DNA of 64,000 nt from Microthrixaceae bacterium (GCA_016702505.1 JADJDU010000004.1:62001-126000), one strand, 5' to 3'; counted from the first letter of the stretch, positions 26,441 through 35,414 are shown. Translations and numbers: made by a program. Notes: generated by a model not told the origin, from the letters alone.

Positions 26441-27432
26441 GACAAGAACTCCAACACGTGGTCCGCTACCAGTCGGGGCTGTTCAACGTGGACGAAGTGC
26501 CCGACTCCTTCAAGGGGGATGAACAGCCCCCGGCTCGGAAGCATCGGTTCGATGTCTTCGGGCAACGTGCCCCAACCCATGAGCTCGATGTCCAAGCCGA
26601 GGATGCACAGGACCGGCGCACCGATCGAGGGCAACAGGTCCATGGACCACTGGGGGCGCCAGGGGCCGAACCCACCCATGCGCATTGATGCGTCGATCTT
26701 CCACCGCCACCCGTCTGGACGCTCATATCCACCGATCGGAACCAGGTACTCCAGCCATGCCGGGTCCAGCCGCGGGTTCATGCGACCCCGGCGTTCGGCC
26801 AGCTCGGCCGCGGTGCCCGGCTTGCGGACCTTGGTCCCCGCGGCCCGACGATGATCCAACCAACCGGCCAGCTCACTGCGGCGCATGCTGGTCCGGTTGT
26901 GCTCGGCTACATCGGGCCAGGACCGGCTGGAGGGCAACCCGTCGAGGTTGACCAGGTGGCTGACCCGGTGGGGTACGGCATCGGCGAGAGCCAGGAGGAG
27001 CGCCCCGCCCTTCGAGTGACCTACCAGGGGGATGGGGGCCGGACCGATGCTGTCCAGCACGGCCAGAGCATCTCGCCGGTCGGCATCCCAGGAGTACAGC
27101 GATGCATGCTCGGAATCGCCGTGGCCGCGCTGATCCCAGGACACCACCCGCCAACCGGCATCGGCGAGCAGTGGAGCAAACCCGTCGAGCGTGCCCGCGA
27201 AGTCGAAGCCTCCGTGAGCCATGAGGATCGGAGGTGCGTCTGCGTCACCCCACTCCCAGGCCGCCAATGCCAGGCCGTCGCCGTCCACCACCCGGAAGCG
27301 GTCGGGTCGACGGGCGCCGGGGTAGGAGCCGGTGACGGGCTCCGAGCGGAGTCGGGCCCTCGGGATCTCGACGTCTTGGGCGCCGGATCCGACGGGTCCC
27401 GCTGACGACGGCGAGGCCTCGGTGGTGGTCAC
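26437..27432 (-). CDS. alpha/beta hydrolase
   Basis: The protein has 331 residues with about 40 extra N-terminal residues. The nucleophile is in GHSKGG, the oxyanion loop in MAHGGFDF, WDQRGHGDS follows, and the C-terminal histidine is in GHFVHVEQP. It looks like an epoxide hydrolase- or haloalkane dehalogenase-like esterase; the substrate is unknown. The GTG start at 27432 has TACCCT 6 nt upstream. It is cotranscribed with the serine-less paralogue downstream and divergent from the flippase-like gene, with a shared palindrome between them. Confidence 0.9.
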   Translation of the reverse strand: MTTTEASPSSAGPVGSGAQDVEIPRARLRSEPVTGSYPGARRPDRFRVVDGDGLALAAWEWGDADAPPILMAHGGFDFAGTLDGFAPLLADAGWRVVSWDQRGHGDSEHASLYSWDADRRDALAVLDSIGPAPIPLVGHSKGGALLLALADAVPHRVSHLVNLDGLPSSRSWPDVAEHNRTSMRRSELAGWLDHRRAAGTKVRKPGTAAELAERRGRMNPRLDPAWLEYLVPIGGYERPDGWRWKIDASMRMGGFGPWRPQWSMDLLPSIGAPVLCILGLDIELMGWGTLPEDIEPMLPSRGLFIPLEGVGHFVHVEQPRLVADHVLEFLS

Positions 27433-27438
27433 CAGGCC

Positions 27439-27444
27439 AGGGTA
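27439..27444 (-). promoter_or_regulatory. -10 box TACCCT before hydrolase operon
   Basis: TACCCT on the minus strand ends 6 nt before the GTG at 27432, in front of the palindrome at 27453. Confidence 0.45.
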
Positions 27445-27452
27445 CGCCCAAA

Positions 27453-27470
27453 CTTGACCCGCCGGTCAAG
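27453..27470. promoter_or_regulatory. palindromic operator candidate in divergent promoter region
   Basis: This is a perfect 7-bp inverted repeat CTTGACC-CGCC-GGTCAAG, nearly the same as the one at 9570-9587. It lies just behind the minus-strand -10 box and before the plus-strand -35 candidate TTGACC (27475-27480), so one regulator could control both directions. Confidence 0.55.
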
Positions 27471-27495
27471 ATCGTTGACCGCCGAGTCCACCCCG

Positions 27496-27501
27496 TATTG
27501 T
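27496..27501 (+). promoter_or_regulatory. -10 box TATTGT before flippase-like gene
   Basis: TATTGT ends 9 nt before the GTG at 27511. TTGACC (27475-27480) is a -35 candidate with a short 15-nt spacer. Confidence 0.5.
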
Positions 27502-27510
27502 GGATTCGTT

Positions 27511-28899
27511 GTGACCGACTCGACCTCCTCCGCCACGGTCGCACCGGGCGCCCCCGAGATCGCGGCCGACGCCACCGACCAGACCGCGGCCCGACGAACT
27601 CTGCGCGAGCGCGGTGGCGGCCATCGTCACCTCATCACCGGGTCCAGCGTCTTGGTGCTCGGCGCCGCCGCCCAGGGCGTGGGCGGAATGGTGTTCTCGC
27701 TCCTCGTCGCCCAACTCGACCCCAAGCACACCTTCGGTGACGCCACCGCCCTCTACACGTCGTCGCTGTTCGTGGTGTACCTGGCCGGGCTAGGCCTGCC
27801 CGTGGCCCTGGCCCGCTACGCGGCGGACCGTTCCACCGATGCCCACACCATCTTCACCTGGGGCGTGCTGGCCACTGCGGCCGCCTCGGTGGTGGCCAGC
27901 GCCGGATACCAGGCCATCGCCCGCCCCCAGGCCGCCGAAGACGTTCTGTGGAACTGGCACCCGGCCGGCGGCTTCGCCGTGTTCACCCTGGTGGTGGTCG
28001 GATCGGCCTGGTCTCTAATCGTCGACGTGCGGGCCATGACCATGCGGCGCTGGGGGGTGGTCCTGTTCCGGATCGTGGCCGTGAGCGTGGCCAAGATCGC
28101 CCTGGTCCACCTCGGTCAGACCAGCGACCATCGATCGCTCCTGTTGTTCTTGTACCTGGGGGGACCCGTAGCCCTCTCCGGCGCGCTGGGCGTGGCCTTC
28201 ATCAACCGCACCACCGGGGGCAGACACCGCCTCGGCCCGAGACCGACCAACGCCCGGGCCGCCGCCCGCTACTCGGGCGTCAACTACCTGTCGACCCTCG
28301 CCTACCAGGCCCCGTACTTCGCCCTGCCGGTGATCGTCCTGCTCAACGTTTCCAACACCGTCAACTCCAGCTTCTACGTGGCCTGGGGAATCGTGTCGAT
28401 CGCCTTCTACGTGCCGTCGGCCATCGGGCAGGCACTGCTGGCCGAGGGCGGCAAGGACGGCGCCCGGGTGCGTTCCCAGCTCCGCCTGGCCATGGTCCTC
28501 GCCGTCGGGCTCATGGCCGCCGGCGCCCTGGTCACCTTCCTGGGCCGGGAGATCGTGGTGATGGCCTACGGCGAGGGCTACCGCGACGCCGCCGAGATCC
28601 TTCCCCTGATGATGGCGGCCGGCGTGCCGTGGGCGCTCACCTCGCTCTACCTGGCCGAGGCCCGCATCTTGCACCGCAACGTCGCCACCGTGGCCATCAC
28701 CGTCACCCTCACCGTGGCCATCATCGGCCCGGCGCTGGTGCTGGTGCCCGATCAGGGGATCGAGGGCGCCAAGACGGCGTGGCTGGTCGGCAACCTGGTG
28801 GCGGCCGCGGTTGCGGTGGTGCTCACCGCCGTCACCCGACGCCGCGATGCCCTTGGGCAAGGCGACCTCAGCGAGGCTGGTCAGCTCAACAACGGGTGA
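27511..28899 (+). CDS. polysaccharide flippase-like (MATE/Wzx-type) membrane protein
   Basis: The product has 462 residues with about 12-14 TM segments in the pattern of the MOP superfamily (oligosaccharide flippases and MATE exporters). Examples are ITGSSVLVLGAAAQGVGGMV, LFVVYLAGLGLPVALARYA and ALPVIVLLNVSNTVNSSFYV. No glycosyltransferases are nearby, so the substrate is unknown. The GTG at 27511 is chosen because of the TATTGT box. The 3' end overlaps the convergent pilin gene by 14 nt. Confidence 0.8.
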   Translation: MTDSTSSATVAPGAPEIAADATDQTAARRTLRERGGGHRHLITGSSVLVLGAAAQGVGGMVFSLLVAQLDPKHTFGDATALYTSSLFVVYLAGLGLPVALARYAADRSTDAHTIFTWGVLATAAASVVASAGYQAIARPQAAEDVLWNWHPAGGFAVFTLVVVGSAWSLIVDVRAMTMRRWGVVLFRIVAVSVAKIALVHLGQTSDHRSLLLFLYLGGPVALSGALGVAFINRTTGGRHRLGPRPTNARAAARYSGVNYLSTLAYQAPYFALPVIVLLNVSNTVNSSFYVAWGIVSIAFYVPSAIGQALLAEGGKDGARVRSQLRLAMVLAVGLMAAGALVTFLGREIVVMAYGEGYRDAAEILPLMMAAGVPWALTSLYLAEARILHRNVATVAITVTLTVAIIGPALVLVPDQGIEGAKTAWLVGNLVAAAVAVVLTAVTRRRDALGQGDLSEAGQLNNG

Positions 28900-29236
28900 G
28901 ATCAGGTCGGTAGGTGGGCGGCTGATCGCCACCCCCACCGGTGACGATCCAACTGTCGACCGCCTCGGCATCGACCACACCGGCCCTGACCAGATCCTCG
29001 ATCGAGGACGGATACCGGTCCCGCTTGGACTGGTACTGGGCTACCGCCATCTTGAGGTTGCGCAACTCGGTCTCACAGTTGCTACGGCTGGTATCTGCCT
29101 CGATGTTTCGAGCCGAGGTGACCGCGACCAGGACCAGGCCGACCACGAACACCGAAACCAGCAGCAGTTCGGACAGCGTAAACCCGGCTTCACCGTGCCA
29201 CCTCGAAGGGCGACCGGGGCGGGTCGGTTCGCTCAC
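28886..29236 (-). CDS. type IV pilin-like (pseudopilin) protein
   Basis: The 116-residue protein has a class III signal: a basic leader ending in G18, then FTLSELLLVSVFVVGLVLVA with Glu at position +5 of the mature protein, the prepilin peptidase and assembly signature. After the helix comes NCETELRNLKMAVAQYQ and KRDRYPSSIEDLVRAG, similar to GspG/ComGC-type pseudopilins. Two cysteines remain (NCE and the C-terminal TRC). No pilus assembly genes are nearby. The GTG start is supported by TACCGT 8 nt upstream. Confidence 0.88.
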   Translation of the reverse strand: MSEPTRPGRPSRWHGEAGFTLSELLLVSVFVVGLVLVAVTSARNIEADTSRSNCETELRNLKMAVAQYQSKRDRYPSSIEDLVRAGVVDAEAVDSWIVTGGGGDQPPTYRPDLTRC

Positions 29237-29244
29237 GGGTCAAG

Positions 29245-29250
29245 ACGGTA
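29245..29250 (-). promoter_or_regulatory. -10 box TACCGT before pilin gene
   Basis: TACCGT on the minus strand ends 8 nt before the GTG at 29236. Confidence 0.45.
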
Positions 29251-29298
29251 CCGGTTGGAGGTTCGAAGGCTCGCGTCATCGGGGGCCAACATGGACCG

Positions 29299-30024
29299 GT
29301 GACCGTCCCGCGCTCGCCCCAGCCCGACGAATCGGGCTCGTCACGTTCCAAGGCGGTGAGAACAACCAAACGTCGGGGCCGCATGTCGGACTCCAAACGC
29401 CAGGCCCTCACCGACCTGACACCGGCGTGGTCGATCACGCCGCCCCTACGCCATGGCGAGCTCGTCGGGGCGTTCCGCCGCGACGCCCCCCGGCTGCTCG
29501 ACGTCGGGGTCGGCACCGGTGAAGCGACAATCGACTGGGCTACCCGCCACCCCGACTGGGACGTGATCGCGGTCGAGTTGCACCGCCCCGGCATCGCCCG
29601 TCTGCTCCAGGTCCTCGACGACGACGGCCCGACCAACGTGCGCATCCTCGAAGCCGACGTGACCGCGGTGGTGGCGGACCTGGCCGACCAGAACGACCCG
29701 GCCGCCGCCCAGGTGATCAACGCGGTGCGGATCTTGTTCCCCGACCCGTGGCCCAAGCGTCGTCACCTCCACCGCAGGCTCGTGGACGAGGCGTTCGTGG
29801 CCACCGTTGCCGACATCGTCGCGCCCGGCGGCTGGCTACACCTGGCCACCGACTGGGACGACTACGCCCTCCAGATGCGCCTTGCCCTGATGGCCGAGCC
29901 CCGCCTCGAGGTAGACGTGGACGGCGCCGCCCTTAGACCCGAACGCCCGGTCACCACCTATGAGGGTCGAGGCCTGCTCGCCGGCCGCCACATCACCGAT
30001 CTGATAGCTCACCGCCGAGACTGA
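29299..30024 (+). CDS. trmB: tRNA (guanine-N7-)-methyltransferase
   Basis: TrmB uses SAM to make m7G46 in tRNA. The 241-residue protein has the SAM motif LLDVGVGTGEATIDWA, the acidic IAVELHRPGI and the family signature VRILFPDPWPKRRHLHRRLV. HLATDWDDYA follows. The basic N-terminal stretch RTTKRRGRM matches the family's usual opening, so the upstream GTG at 29299 is kept over the ATG at 29383. Confidence 0.94.
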   Translation: MTVPRSPQPDESGSSRSKAVRTTKRRGRMSDSKRQALTDLTPAWSITPPLRHGELVGAFRRDAPRLLDVGVGTGEATIDWATRHPDWDVIAVELHRPGIARLLQVLDDDGPTNVRILEADVTAVVADLADQNDPAAAQVINAVRILFPDPWPKRRHLHRRLVDEAFVATVADIVAPGGWLHLATDWDDYALQMRLALMAEPRLEVDVDGAALRPERPVTTYEGRGLLAGRHITDLIAHRRD

Positions 30025-30040
30025 CCCCAGCGTCGGCTGA

Positions 30041-30766
30041 TCAGGACAACCGACTCAGCTCGTCGTCGTCGAGCTCGGCGAGCCGGGCCAGCGCTTGTGG
30101 GTCAACCGTGGGTCGCTCGGGGATGACCTCGCCCTTGCCGTCGGGGCGGATCCAGCCCACGCCGGGCTCGTGACGGCGGATCACCCGGGCCGGGACCCCG
30201 CCGATCACCGCCCGATCCGGTATCTCGCCACGCACTACAGACCCGGCCGCCACCACCACATGACGACCGATCCTGGACCCGGCCAACACCACCGACCCGT
30301 GGCCGATCCACACCCCGTCTCCGATGACGACCGGCTCGTGTTCACCCAACTGCACACCGGGCGGTGTGGCCGGATCCTGGTAACCGTGGTTCCCGTCGGT
30401 CACGTAGATGTCCTGACCGAACCACACGTCGTCACCGATGGTGATCGACTCGTGGGCCACGATCCCCGAACGCATGCCGATCACGCACCGGTCGCCGATG
30501 ACCAGGGCCCTGTCGGGGACGGTGGGCTGGTCGGGGGAATAACCAGCCGCCAACGTCACCCAGGTGTTGACCAAGGTGTCGGTGCCGATGTGGATCTGGC
30601 GCTCGCCGTAGATGGTGGCAGTGGGGAAACCGATGACGCTGCCTGCCCCGAACGATCCGAACCTCTCTGCCGCCGCGATCCCGGGCGCAATGGCTCCCGC
30701 CACCCTCAGGCGACTCCAACCCCACTGGATGGCCTGGTTGGTGACACGGTGGACAGCTCGAGCCAT
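30041..30766 (-). CDS. hexapeptide-repeat acyltransferase
   Basis: This is a left-handed beta-helix acyltransferase of 241 residues. Hexapeptide turns run from about 45 to 195 (VIGFPTATIYGE, LVIGDRCVIGMRSGIV, VVIGDGVWIGHGSVVLAG, VVVAAGSVVRG). The catalytic-type histidine is in DGNHGYQDP and PARVIRR closes the helix, as in maltose/galactoside or sugar O-acetyltransferases. It probably transfers acetyl groups to a sugar. The ATG at 30766 is preferred; a GTG at 30781 is also open. Confidence 0.88.
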   Translation of the reverse strand: MARAVHRVTNQAIQWGWSRLRVAGAIAPGIAAAERFGSFGAGSVIGFPTATIYGERQIHIGTDTLVNTWVTLAAGYSPDQPTVPDRALVIGDRCVIGMRSGIVAHESITIGDDVWFGQDIYVTDGNHGYQDPATPPGVQLGEHEPVVIGDGVWIGHGSVVLAGSRIGRHVVVAAGSVVRGEIPDRAVIGGVPARVIRRHEPGVGWIRPDGKGEVIPERPTVDPQALARLAELDDDELSRLS

Positions 30767-30842
30767 GGGTCGTGGGAGCACCAGCGAAGAGTACGGCCGA
30801 CGTTGGCGGAGCGCGCGGTTTTGGAGTGAGCAGCCGAGTCCC

Positions 30843-30848
30843 TAGCCT
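30843..30848 (+). promoter_or_regulatory. -10 box TAGCCT before small membrane protein gene
   Basis: TAGCCT ends 8 nt before the ATG at 30857, with no ribosome binding site. Confidence 0.45.
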
Positions 30849-30856
30849 GTTGGGTC

Positions 30857-31360
30857 ATGGAGTCCGCCCCGGTCACCGAGGTCCCGGTTTCCGCCGCTGC
30901 TACAGGCGGCTGCCCGTTCCCTCACCAGGCACTCGGTGCCACCAGCTGCCCCATCACCGCCACCGCTGGTCCGGCCTCGGCTGGACAGCGGTCCAAGGCC
31001 GACCAGATCGCCCGCCGGGTGCTGCGCGTTCCCGAATCCGCGGCCCCCGTGTCGGCGGCTCGGGCCCAGTCGGCTTTCCAGAAGTCGATGATGATCTCGG
31101 CCACCCGCTGCACGCTCACCTACGTGGTGTTCCCGTTCCTGCTCCCCGCGGTGGGCTTCGCCACCGGCGTCGGGCCGTGGGTGGGTCTGCTGATCGGCAC
31201 CGTGGCCATCGTGTGCGACGTGTTCACCGTGCGACGGTTCTTCGTGGCCGATCACAAATGGCGGTGGCCGTTCACCGCCATCGCCTCCAGCATCATCGTG
31301 TTGTTGGCGGTCCTGCTGGTCCAGGACCTCACCCACATCTCGGAGCAAATGTTCCGGTGA
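30857..31360 (+). CDS. unrecognised small membrane protein
   Basis: The 167-residue protein has an N-terminal 75 residues that are hydrophilic with two cysteines (GGCPFPHQALGATSC). About three hydrophobic segments follow (LTYVVFPFLLPAVGF, PWVGLLIGTVAIVCDVF, AIASSIIVLLAVLLVQ). I know no family for it. It overlaps the ybaN-like gene by 4 nt (GTGA), so both are cotranslated. Confidence 0.7.
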   Translation: MESAPVTEVPVSAAATGGCPFPHQALGATSCPITATAGPASAGQRSKADQIARRVLRVPESAAPVSAARAQSAFQKSMMISATRCTLTYVVFPFLLPAVGFATGVGPWVGLLIGTVAIVCDVFTVRRFFVADHKWRWPFTAIASSIIVLLAVLLVQDLTHISEQMFR

Positions 31361-31785
31361 CCACCTCGGCCGCACCCGGGCGCCTTGGTCGGGCGGGGTG
31401 GATGGCGGTCGGATTCGGCTCCGTCGGGCTCGGGTCGCTGGGCATCATCGTGCCCGGGCTGCCCACCACGGTGTTCTTCATCGTGGCGGCATGGTGTTTC
31501 AGCCGCTCCAGCCCACGATTCGAGCAATGGATCCTCGAGCTTCCCAGGATCGGCCCGCTGGTGCAGGACCACCGGGCCGGCTTGGGCATGCCGATTCGGG
31601 CCAAGCAGTACGCCACCGGCACCATCGCCCTGGCCGTCACGTTTAGCAGCGTGACGCTGCGCAACGCGCCCGTCATCGTCGCCGTGGTTCTGGCCTTGGC
31701 TGCGATCGGGGTGGCCACGATCTGGTGGCGCGTCCCCACCCGTGAACACGTGCTGGCCCGTACCGGCGAGGTACCCAGCCCGTAG
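31357..31785 (+). CDS. YbaN family (DUF454) membrane protein
   Basis: This 142-residue inner-membrane protein has the DUF454 pattern LGIIVPGLPTTVFFIVAAWCFSR, then SPRFEQWILELPRIGPLVQD and C-terminal hydrophobic segments. Its function is unknown across bacteria. The GTG at 31357 overlaps the upstream stop (GTGA). Confidence 0.88.
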   Translation: MTTSAAPGRLGRAGWMAVGFGSVGLGSLGIIVPGLPTTVFFIVAAWCFSRSSPRFEQWILELPRIGPLVQDHRAGLGMPIRAKQYATGTIALAVTFSSVTLRNAPVIVAVVLALAAIGVATIWWRVPTREHVLARTGEVPSP

Positions 31786-31786
31786 G

Positions 31787-32038
31787 TCAGGTGGTGGCCC
31801 GCAGGCGCCGCGCCTTGGCGAATCGCAGGGTTCGATCGGCGACCAGGCGGGTCAGACCTACCGCGGCACCCGAGGCCACGGCGTACATGACCGCCTCGGT
31901 CAGCGATGTGTCGTGGGCGGCCGGGGAGACACCACGTCGGGTCCTCCACTCACGGGCCAGCGCCTTCTGCACCAGGGTGGTGACCCCCAACGTGATAGCC
32001 GCGGCGGTAGCCGCCCAGATGAGATCGTCGTCTTCCAT
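31787..32038 (-). CDS. DUF4235 domain membrane protein
   Basis: The 83-residue protein has two amphipathic or hydrophobic helices (LIWAATAAAITLGVTTLVQK and EAVMYAVASGAAVGLTRLVA) separated by a short basic loop, the DUF4235 pattern common in actinobacteria. Function unknown. It ends 1 nt from the convergent ybaN-like gene. Confidence 0.85.
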   Translation of the reverse strand: MEDDDLIWAATAAAITLGVTTLVQKALAREWRTRRGVSPAAHDTSLTEAVMYAVASGAAVGLTRLVADRTLRFAKARRLRATT

Positions 32039-32102
32039 CCGCCCTGCTTAGCCGGTGACAGCAACTCCGCCGGGAAGGCTCTGCATTTCGGTGGAACCTG
32101 GC

Positions 32103-32726
32103 TCAGTACTCGGCATCGACAAAGGCAGCCATGACCTTGTCCCGATCATCGCCGAATCCGACGAACAAGTTGATGGTCGTCGATACGAACACCTGGTTGA
32201 GACCGCTTTCGTCCAACAGCCCGGCCTGGGCCAGGGCCACAGCCCCGTGAAGCGTTGACCAGAGCTGGGTGGCTAGGTCCACCGGGTCGGCGGGACCGAA
32301 CCTTCCCGCCTCGATGCAGCGTTCGACGCCGTCGACCAACACCATGAACGTGTCGTACCCGACCCCGGCCAGCTCGCTGGCATCCGGAGCATCGGCACCG
32401 AGCCCGAAGGTAACCCGATAGATGTGGGCGTCTTCCATGGCGTTGGTCAGGTAGGCCAGCCCGAGGCGGGCCATGTCGACCACGGGATCAGCCGAATGGT
32501 CCACAGCAGCGAGTCGACGGCGTAGGCGTTTGAACCCCTCCCGGGCCACCTCGAAGCGCAGATCGTCCATGGAGCCGAAGTGCGTGTAGACGGCCATGGT
32601 CGACGTTCCGACCTCTTGGGTCAGTCTGCGCAACGTCAACAGCTCGGGCCCACCTTCGGACAACAGACGGGCCGCGGTCTCCACCAACGCCTCCCGGATA
32701 TGGGGATTCGCGGTGCGAGGGTTCAT
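32103..32726 (-). CDS. TetR family transcriptional regulator
   Basis: The 207-residue protein has an N-terminal helix-turn-helix: IREALVETAARLLSEGG, LRRLTQEVGTSTMAVYTHFG. The ligand domain (about 80-207) has the WHG-type pattern LATQLWSTLHGAVALAQAG. It lies 24 nt downstream of an aldo/keto reductase on the same strand (reductase further downstream), so it may control that gene; this is inference. An upstream GTG at 32744 is also open. Confidence 0.92.
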   Translation of the reverse strand: MNPRTANPHIREALVETAARLLSEGGPELLTLRRLTQEVGTSTMAVYTHFGSMDDLRFEVAREGFKRLRRRLAAVDHSADPVVDMARLGLAYLTNAMEDAHIYRVTFGLGADAPDASELAGVGYDTFMVLVDGVERCIEAGRFGPADPVDLATQLWSTLHGAVALAQAGLLDESGLNQVFVSTTINLFVGFGDDRDKVMAAFVDAEY

Positions 32727-32750
32727 CGCTACTAACTCTCTCACACCCGC

Positions 32751-33746
32751 CTATCGCCTGACAGCAGCCTCCAGTTCGGCCTTCAGCTCCGGGGTGAGCC
32801 GCGCCAGAGCGTCGAGCGCCCCCATGTTCTCTCGCACCTGAGCGGCGGTGCTGGCCCCGGTTATCACGCTGGACACGTTGGGGTTGGCCGCGCACCAGGC
32901 AATGGCGAGCTGAGATGGGGTCACCTCGATGCGCCGAGCGATCTCCACCAACTTGGTTGCCTTTGCGTTGTTGTCGGGGTCCACGAGGATGTCGCGCAGC
33001 CACTCATATCCCGGCAACGAAGCGCGACTTCCTTCGGGGATCCCGTCGACGTACTTGCCGGTGAGGAGCCCCGATGCCAACGGGCTCCACGTGGTTAGCC
33101 CCAGACCGATGTCGTCGTACAGGCGGGCGTAGTCACGTTCCACCCGCCTGCGTTCCAGCAGGTTGTACTGGGGTTGCTCGACCACCGGTTTGTGCAGGTG
33201 GTGGCGCTCGGCGATCTCCCACGCGGCCCGGATCTCATCGGCAGACCACTCCGATGTTCCCCAGTAGAGGGCCTTACCCGATGCGACGATGTCGCTCATG
33301 GCCCACACCGTCTCCTCCAACGTGGTGTGAGGATCGGGTCGGTGGCAGTAGAGCAGGTCCACGAAATCGAGCCCGAGACGTTCCAATGAACCCTCGATGG
33401 CATGCATCAGGTACTTGCGGTTGAGGGTGTTGCGCATGTTCGGCACGTCGCCGTGGATGCCCCAGTAGACCTTGGTGGTGAGCACGTAGGACCACCGTTC
33501 CCAGCCCAGAGCGGCTATGGCGCGGCCCATGATCCGCTCGGACTCGCCTCCGGCATAGGCCTCGGCGTTGTCGAAGAAGTTGACACCGGCATCACGGGCA
33601 ACCGACAGGCAGTCTTCGGCCAGGCCGGTGTCCACCTGGGTCCCGAACGTCACCCAGGATCCGAAGGACAACGCGCTCACCTGAAGTCCAGAACGGCCGA
33701 GCCGGCGATAGGGCATAGCGGGGCGGGTCGAGTCGATGGTGGTCAT
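32751..33746 (-). CDS. aldo/keto reductase (potassium-channel beta-subunit-like family)
   Basis: An NAD(P)H-dependent (beta/alpha)8-barrel reductase of 331 residues. The catalytic tetrad regions are visible: Asp in NFFDNAEAY, Lys in YVLTTKVYWG and His in LLYCHRPDP. WGTSEWSADEI and the cofactor segment VITGASTAAQVREN match the Kv-beta/YghZ branch of the family. GGAGTCTCAC precedes the ATG at 33746. The TetR gene follows. The substrate is likely an aldehyde. Confidence 0.93.
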   Translation of the reverse strand: MTTIDSTRPAMPYRRLGRSGLQVSALSFGSWVTFGTQVDTGLAEDCLSVARDAGVNFFDNAEAYAGGESERIMGRAIAALGWERWSYVLTTKVYWGIHGDVPNMRNTLNRKYLMHAIEGSLERLGLDFVDLLYCHRPDPHTTLEETVWAMSDIVASGKALYWGTSEWSADEIRAAWEIAERHHLHKPVVEQPQYNLLERRRVERDYARLYDDIGLGLTTWSPLASGLLTGKYVDGIPEGSRASLPGYEWLRDILVDPDNNAKATKLVEIARRIEVTPSQLAIAWCAANPNVSSVITGASTAAQVRENMGALDALARLTPELKAELEAAVRR

Positions 33747-33845
33747 GTGAGACTCCTGGCGTTGCATGCGATGGTGGGCGCGCCGGAGCCTACCGAGCCT
33801 CCGAAACCGGCACCGCCGGGCCACTAGCGTCGTCGGATCGAGACC

Positions 33846-35414
33846 GTGGAGCCTGCCCCTGACATGACGGTCGGAGTTGACCTGGTGGGCCCGCGCCGTG
33901 AGCTCGATCACCACGGACCCACCGCCGCTGAAGGCAAGCGACTGGTCAGGCGCGTACGGGTCTGGCTGGCCCTGGGGCTGACCCTGGCCAACCTGGCTGG
34001 CATCGCCGTGGTGGTGGCCTGTGTGATCTGGGTGATCCCGGGCCCCCCGGTCGAGCGGCTGGGACGCCTCGTGGCGCTCAACATCATCGTGGCGTTGGCT
34101 TTCTGCCTGGTGGCGGTGCCCTCGATCCTGGCCTGGGGGGAGACCTGGCAGCGGACGGGTCGACGGTGGCTCAGGGAAGGACGTGACCCCGAACCGCGCG
34201 AGGTGACGGCCGTCCTGCACGCGCCGGCACGGATCTTCACCGTGCACGTCACCGCCTGGTGCCTGGCCGCGGTCACCTTCACCATCCTCAACACCCTGCT
34301 CGACCCTCAGATGCTGACCCGAGTCGGCTTCACGGTGTTCCTGGGTGGACTAACCACCTCGGCCTTCACCTATCTCATCGCCGAGCGGGCCATGCGCCCG
34401 GTGGCAGCCCTCGCCCTGACGGCCACCCCGGTAGATCGCCCCCGCCTACCCGGAGTGGTCACCCGCACCACCATCGCCTGGGCGCTCGGGTCCGGTGTCC
34501 CGCTCCTCGGTGTCGTACTGACCGGTGTGTTCGCCCTGATCCGGCCCCGGGCTACCGAGACCCAACTGTCGATCAACATGATCGTGCTGGGGGGACTAGG
34601 TCTGGTGGTCGGGTCGTGGATGCTGTGGTTCGGGACCAAGGCTCTGGCTGCACCGCTGCGGGATCTGCGTCGAGCCATCCGAGCCCTGAGCGACGGGGAC
34701 CTGGAGGCCAGGACCGTCGTGTTCGACGGCAGCGAGCTGGGACTGCTCCAAGCCGGCTTCAACGAGATGGCCATCGGCCTCGAAGAACGGGAACGGATCC
34801 GAGACCTGTACTCGAGACAGGTCGGTGAAGATGTGGCCCGAGACTCCATTGAACGAGGCACGGCTCTGGGCGGCGAACTGTGCCGAGCCGCGGCCCTGTT
34901 CGTGGACGTGGTGGGGTCCACCGAACTGGCGGCCAGCCGACCGGCCAACGAGGTGGTGGAACTGCTCAACCGGTTCTTCGCGGTGGTGGTCGACGAGGTC
35001 CATGCCCACGGCGGTTGGATCAACAAGTTCCAGGGCGATGCGACCCTGGCCGTGTTCGGCGTGCCCACCGCCACCGGAGACCCCGCCGGCAGGGCTTTGG
35101 CAGCGGCGCGCGGGGTGGCCCGCCGTCTACCCGACGAGGTACCCGAACTGGGGGCCGGGGTCGGGGTGGCCTTCGGTCCGATGGTCGCCGGCAACATCGG
35201 TGACGAACGGCGCTTCGAGTTCACGGTGATCGGCGACCCGGTGAACGAGGCCGCCCGACTCACCGAACTGGCCAAGACCCACCAGCCGATGGTGCTTGCT
35301 TCAGCCGCGGCGTTGCAGGCCGCGTCGATCTCCGAACGGGAGAACTGGCGGCTGGGCGAAGAGGTGACCCTGCGGGGTCGTCACACCCCCACCCGCCTGG
35401 CGGTTCCGCTGTAG
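33846..35414 (+). CDS. membrane-bound class III adenylate/guanylate cyclase with HAMP domain
   Basis: The 522-residue protein has about six TM segments (residues 35-275), a HAMP region (RDLRRAIRALSDGDLEARTV, about 280-330) and a class III cyclase domain (about 340-520). Metal and substrate residues are visible in AALFVDVVGSTEL (Asp), GWINKFQGDATLAVFG (Lys and Asp) and FTVIGDPVNEAARLTE (Asp/Asn). The layout matches the mycobacterial Rv1318c/Rv3645 group of adenylate cyclases. It probably makes cAMP at the membrane. The GTG at 33846 is used; an ATG at 33864 is an alternative. Confidence 0.92.
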   Translation: MEPAPDMTVGVDLVGPRRELDHHGPTAAEGKRLVRRVRVWLALGLTLANLAGIAVVVACVIWVIPGPPVERLGRLVALNIIVALAFCLVAVPSILAWGETWQRTGRRWLREGRDPEPREVTAVLHAPARIFTVHVTAWCLAAVTFTILNTLLDPQMLTRVGFTVFLGGLTTSAFTYLIAERAMRPVAALALTATPVDRPRLPGVVTRTTIAWALGSGVPLLGVVLTGVFALIRPRATETQLSINMIVLGGLGLVVGSWMLWFGTKALAAPLRDLRRAIRALSDGDLEARTVVFDGSELGLLQAGFNEMAIGLEERERIRDLYSRQVGEDVARDSIERGTALGGELCRAAALFVDVVGSTELAASRPANEVVELLNRFFAVVVDEVHAHGGWINKFQGDATLAVFGVPTATGDPAGRALAAARGVARRLPDEVPELGAGVGVAFGPMVAGNIGDERRFEFTVIGDPVNEAARLTELAKTHQPMVLASAAALQAASISERENWRLGEEVTLRGRHTPTRLAVPL

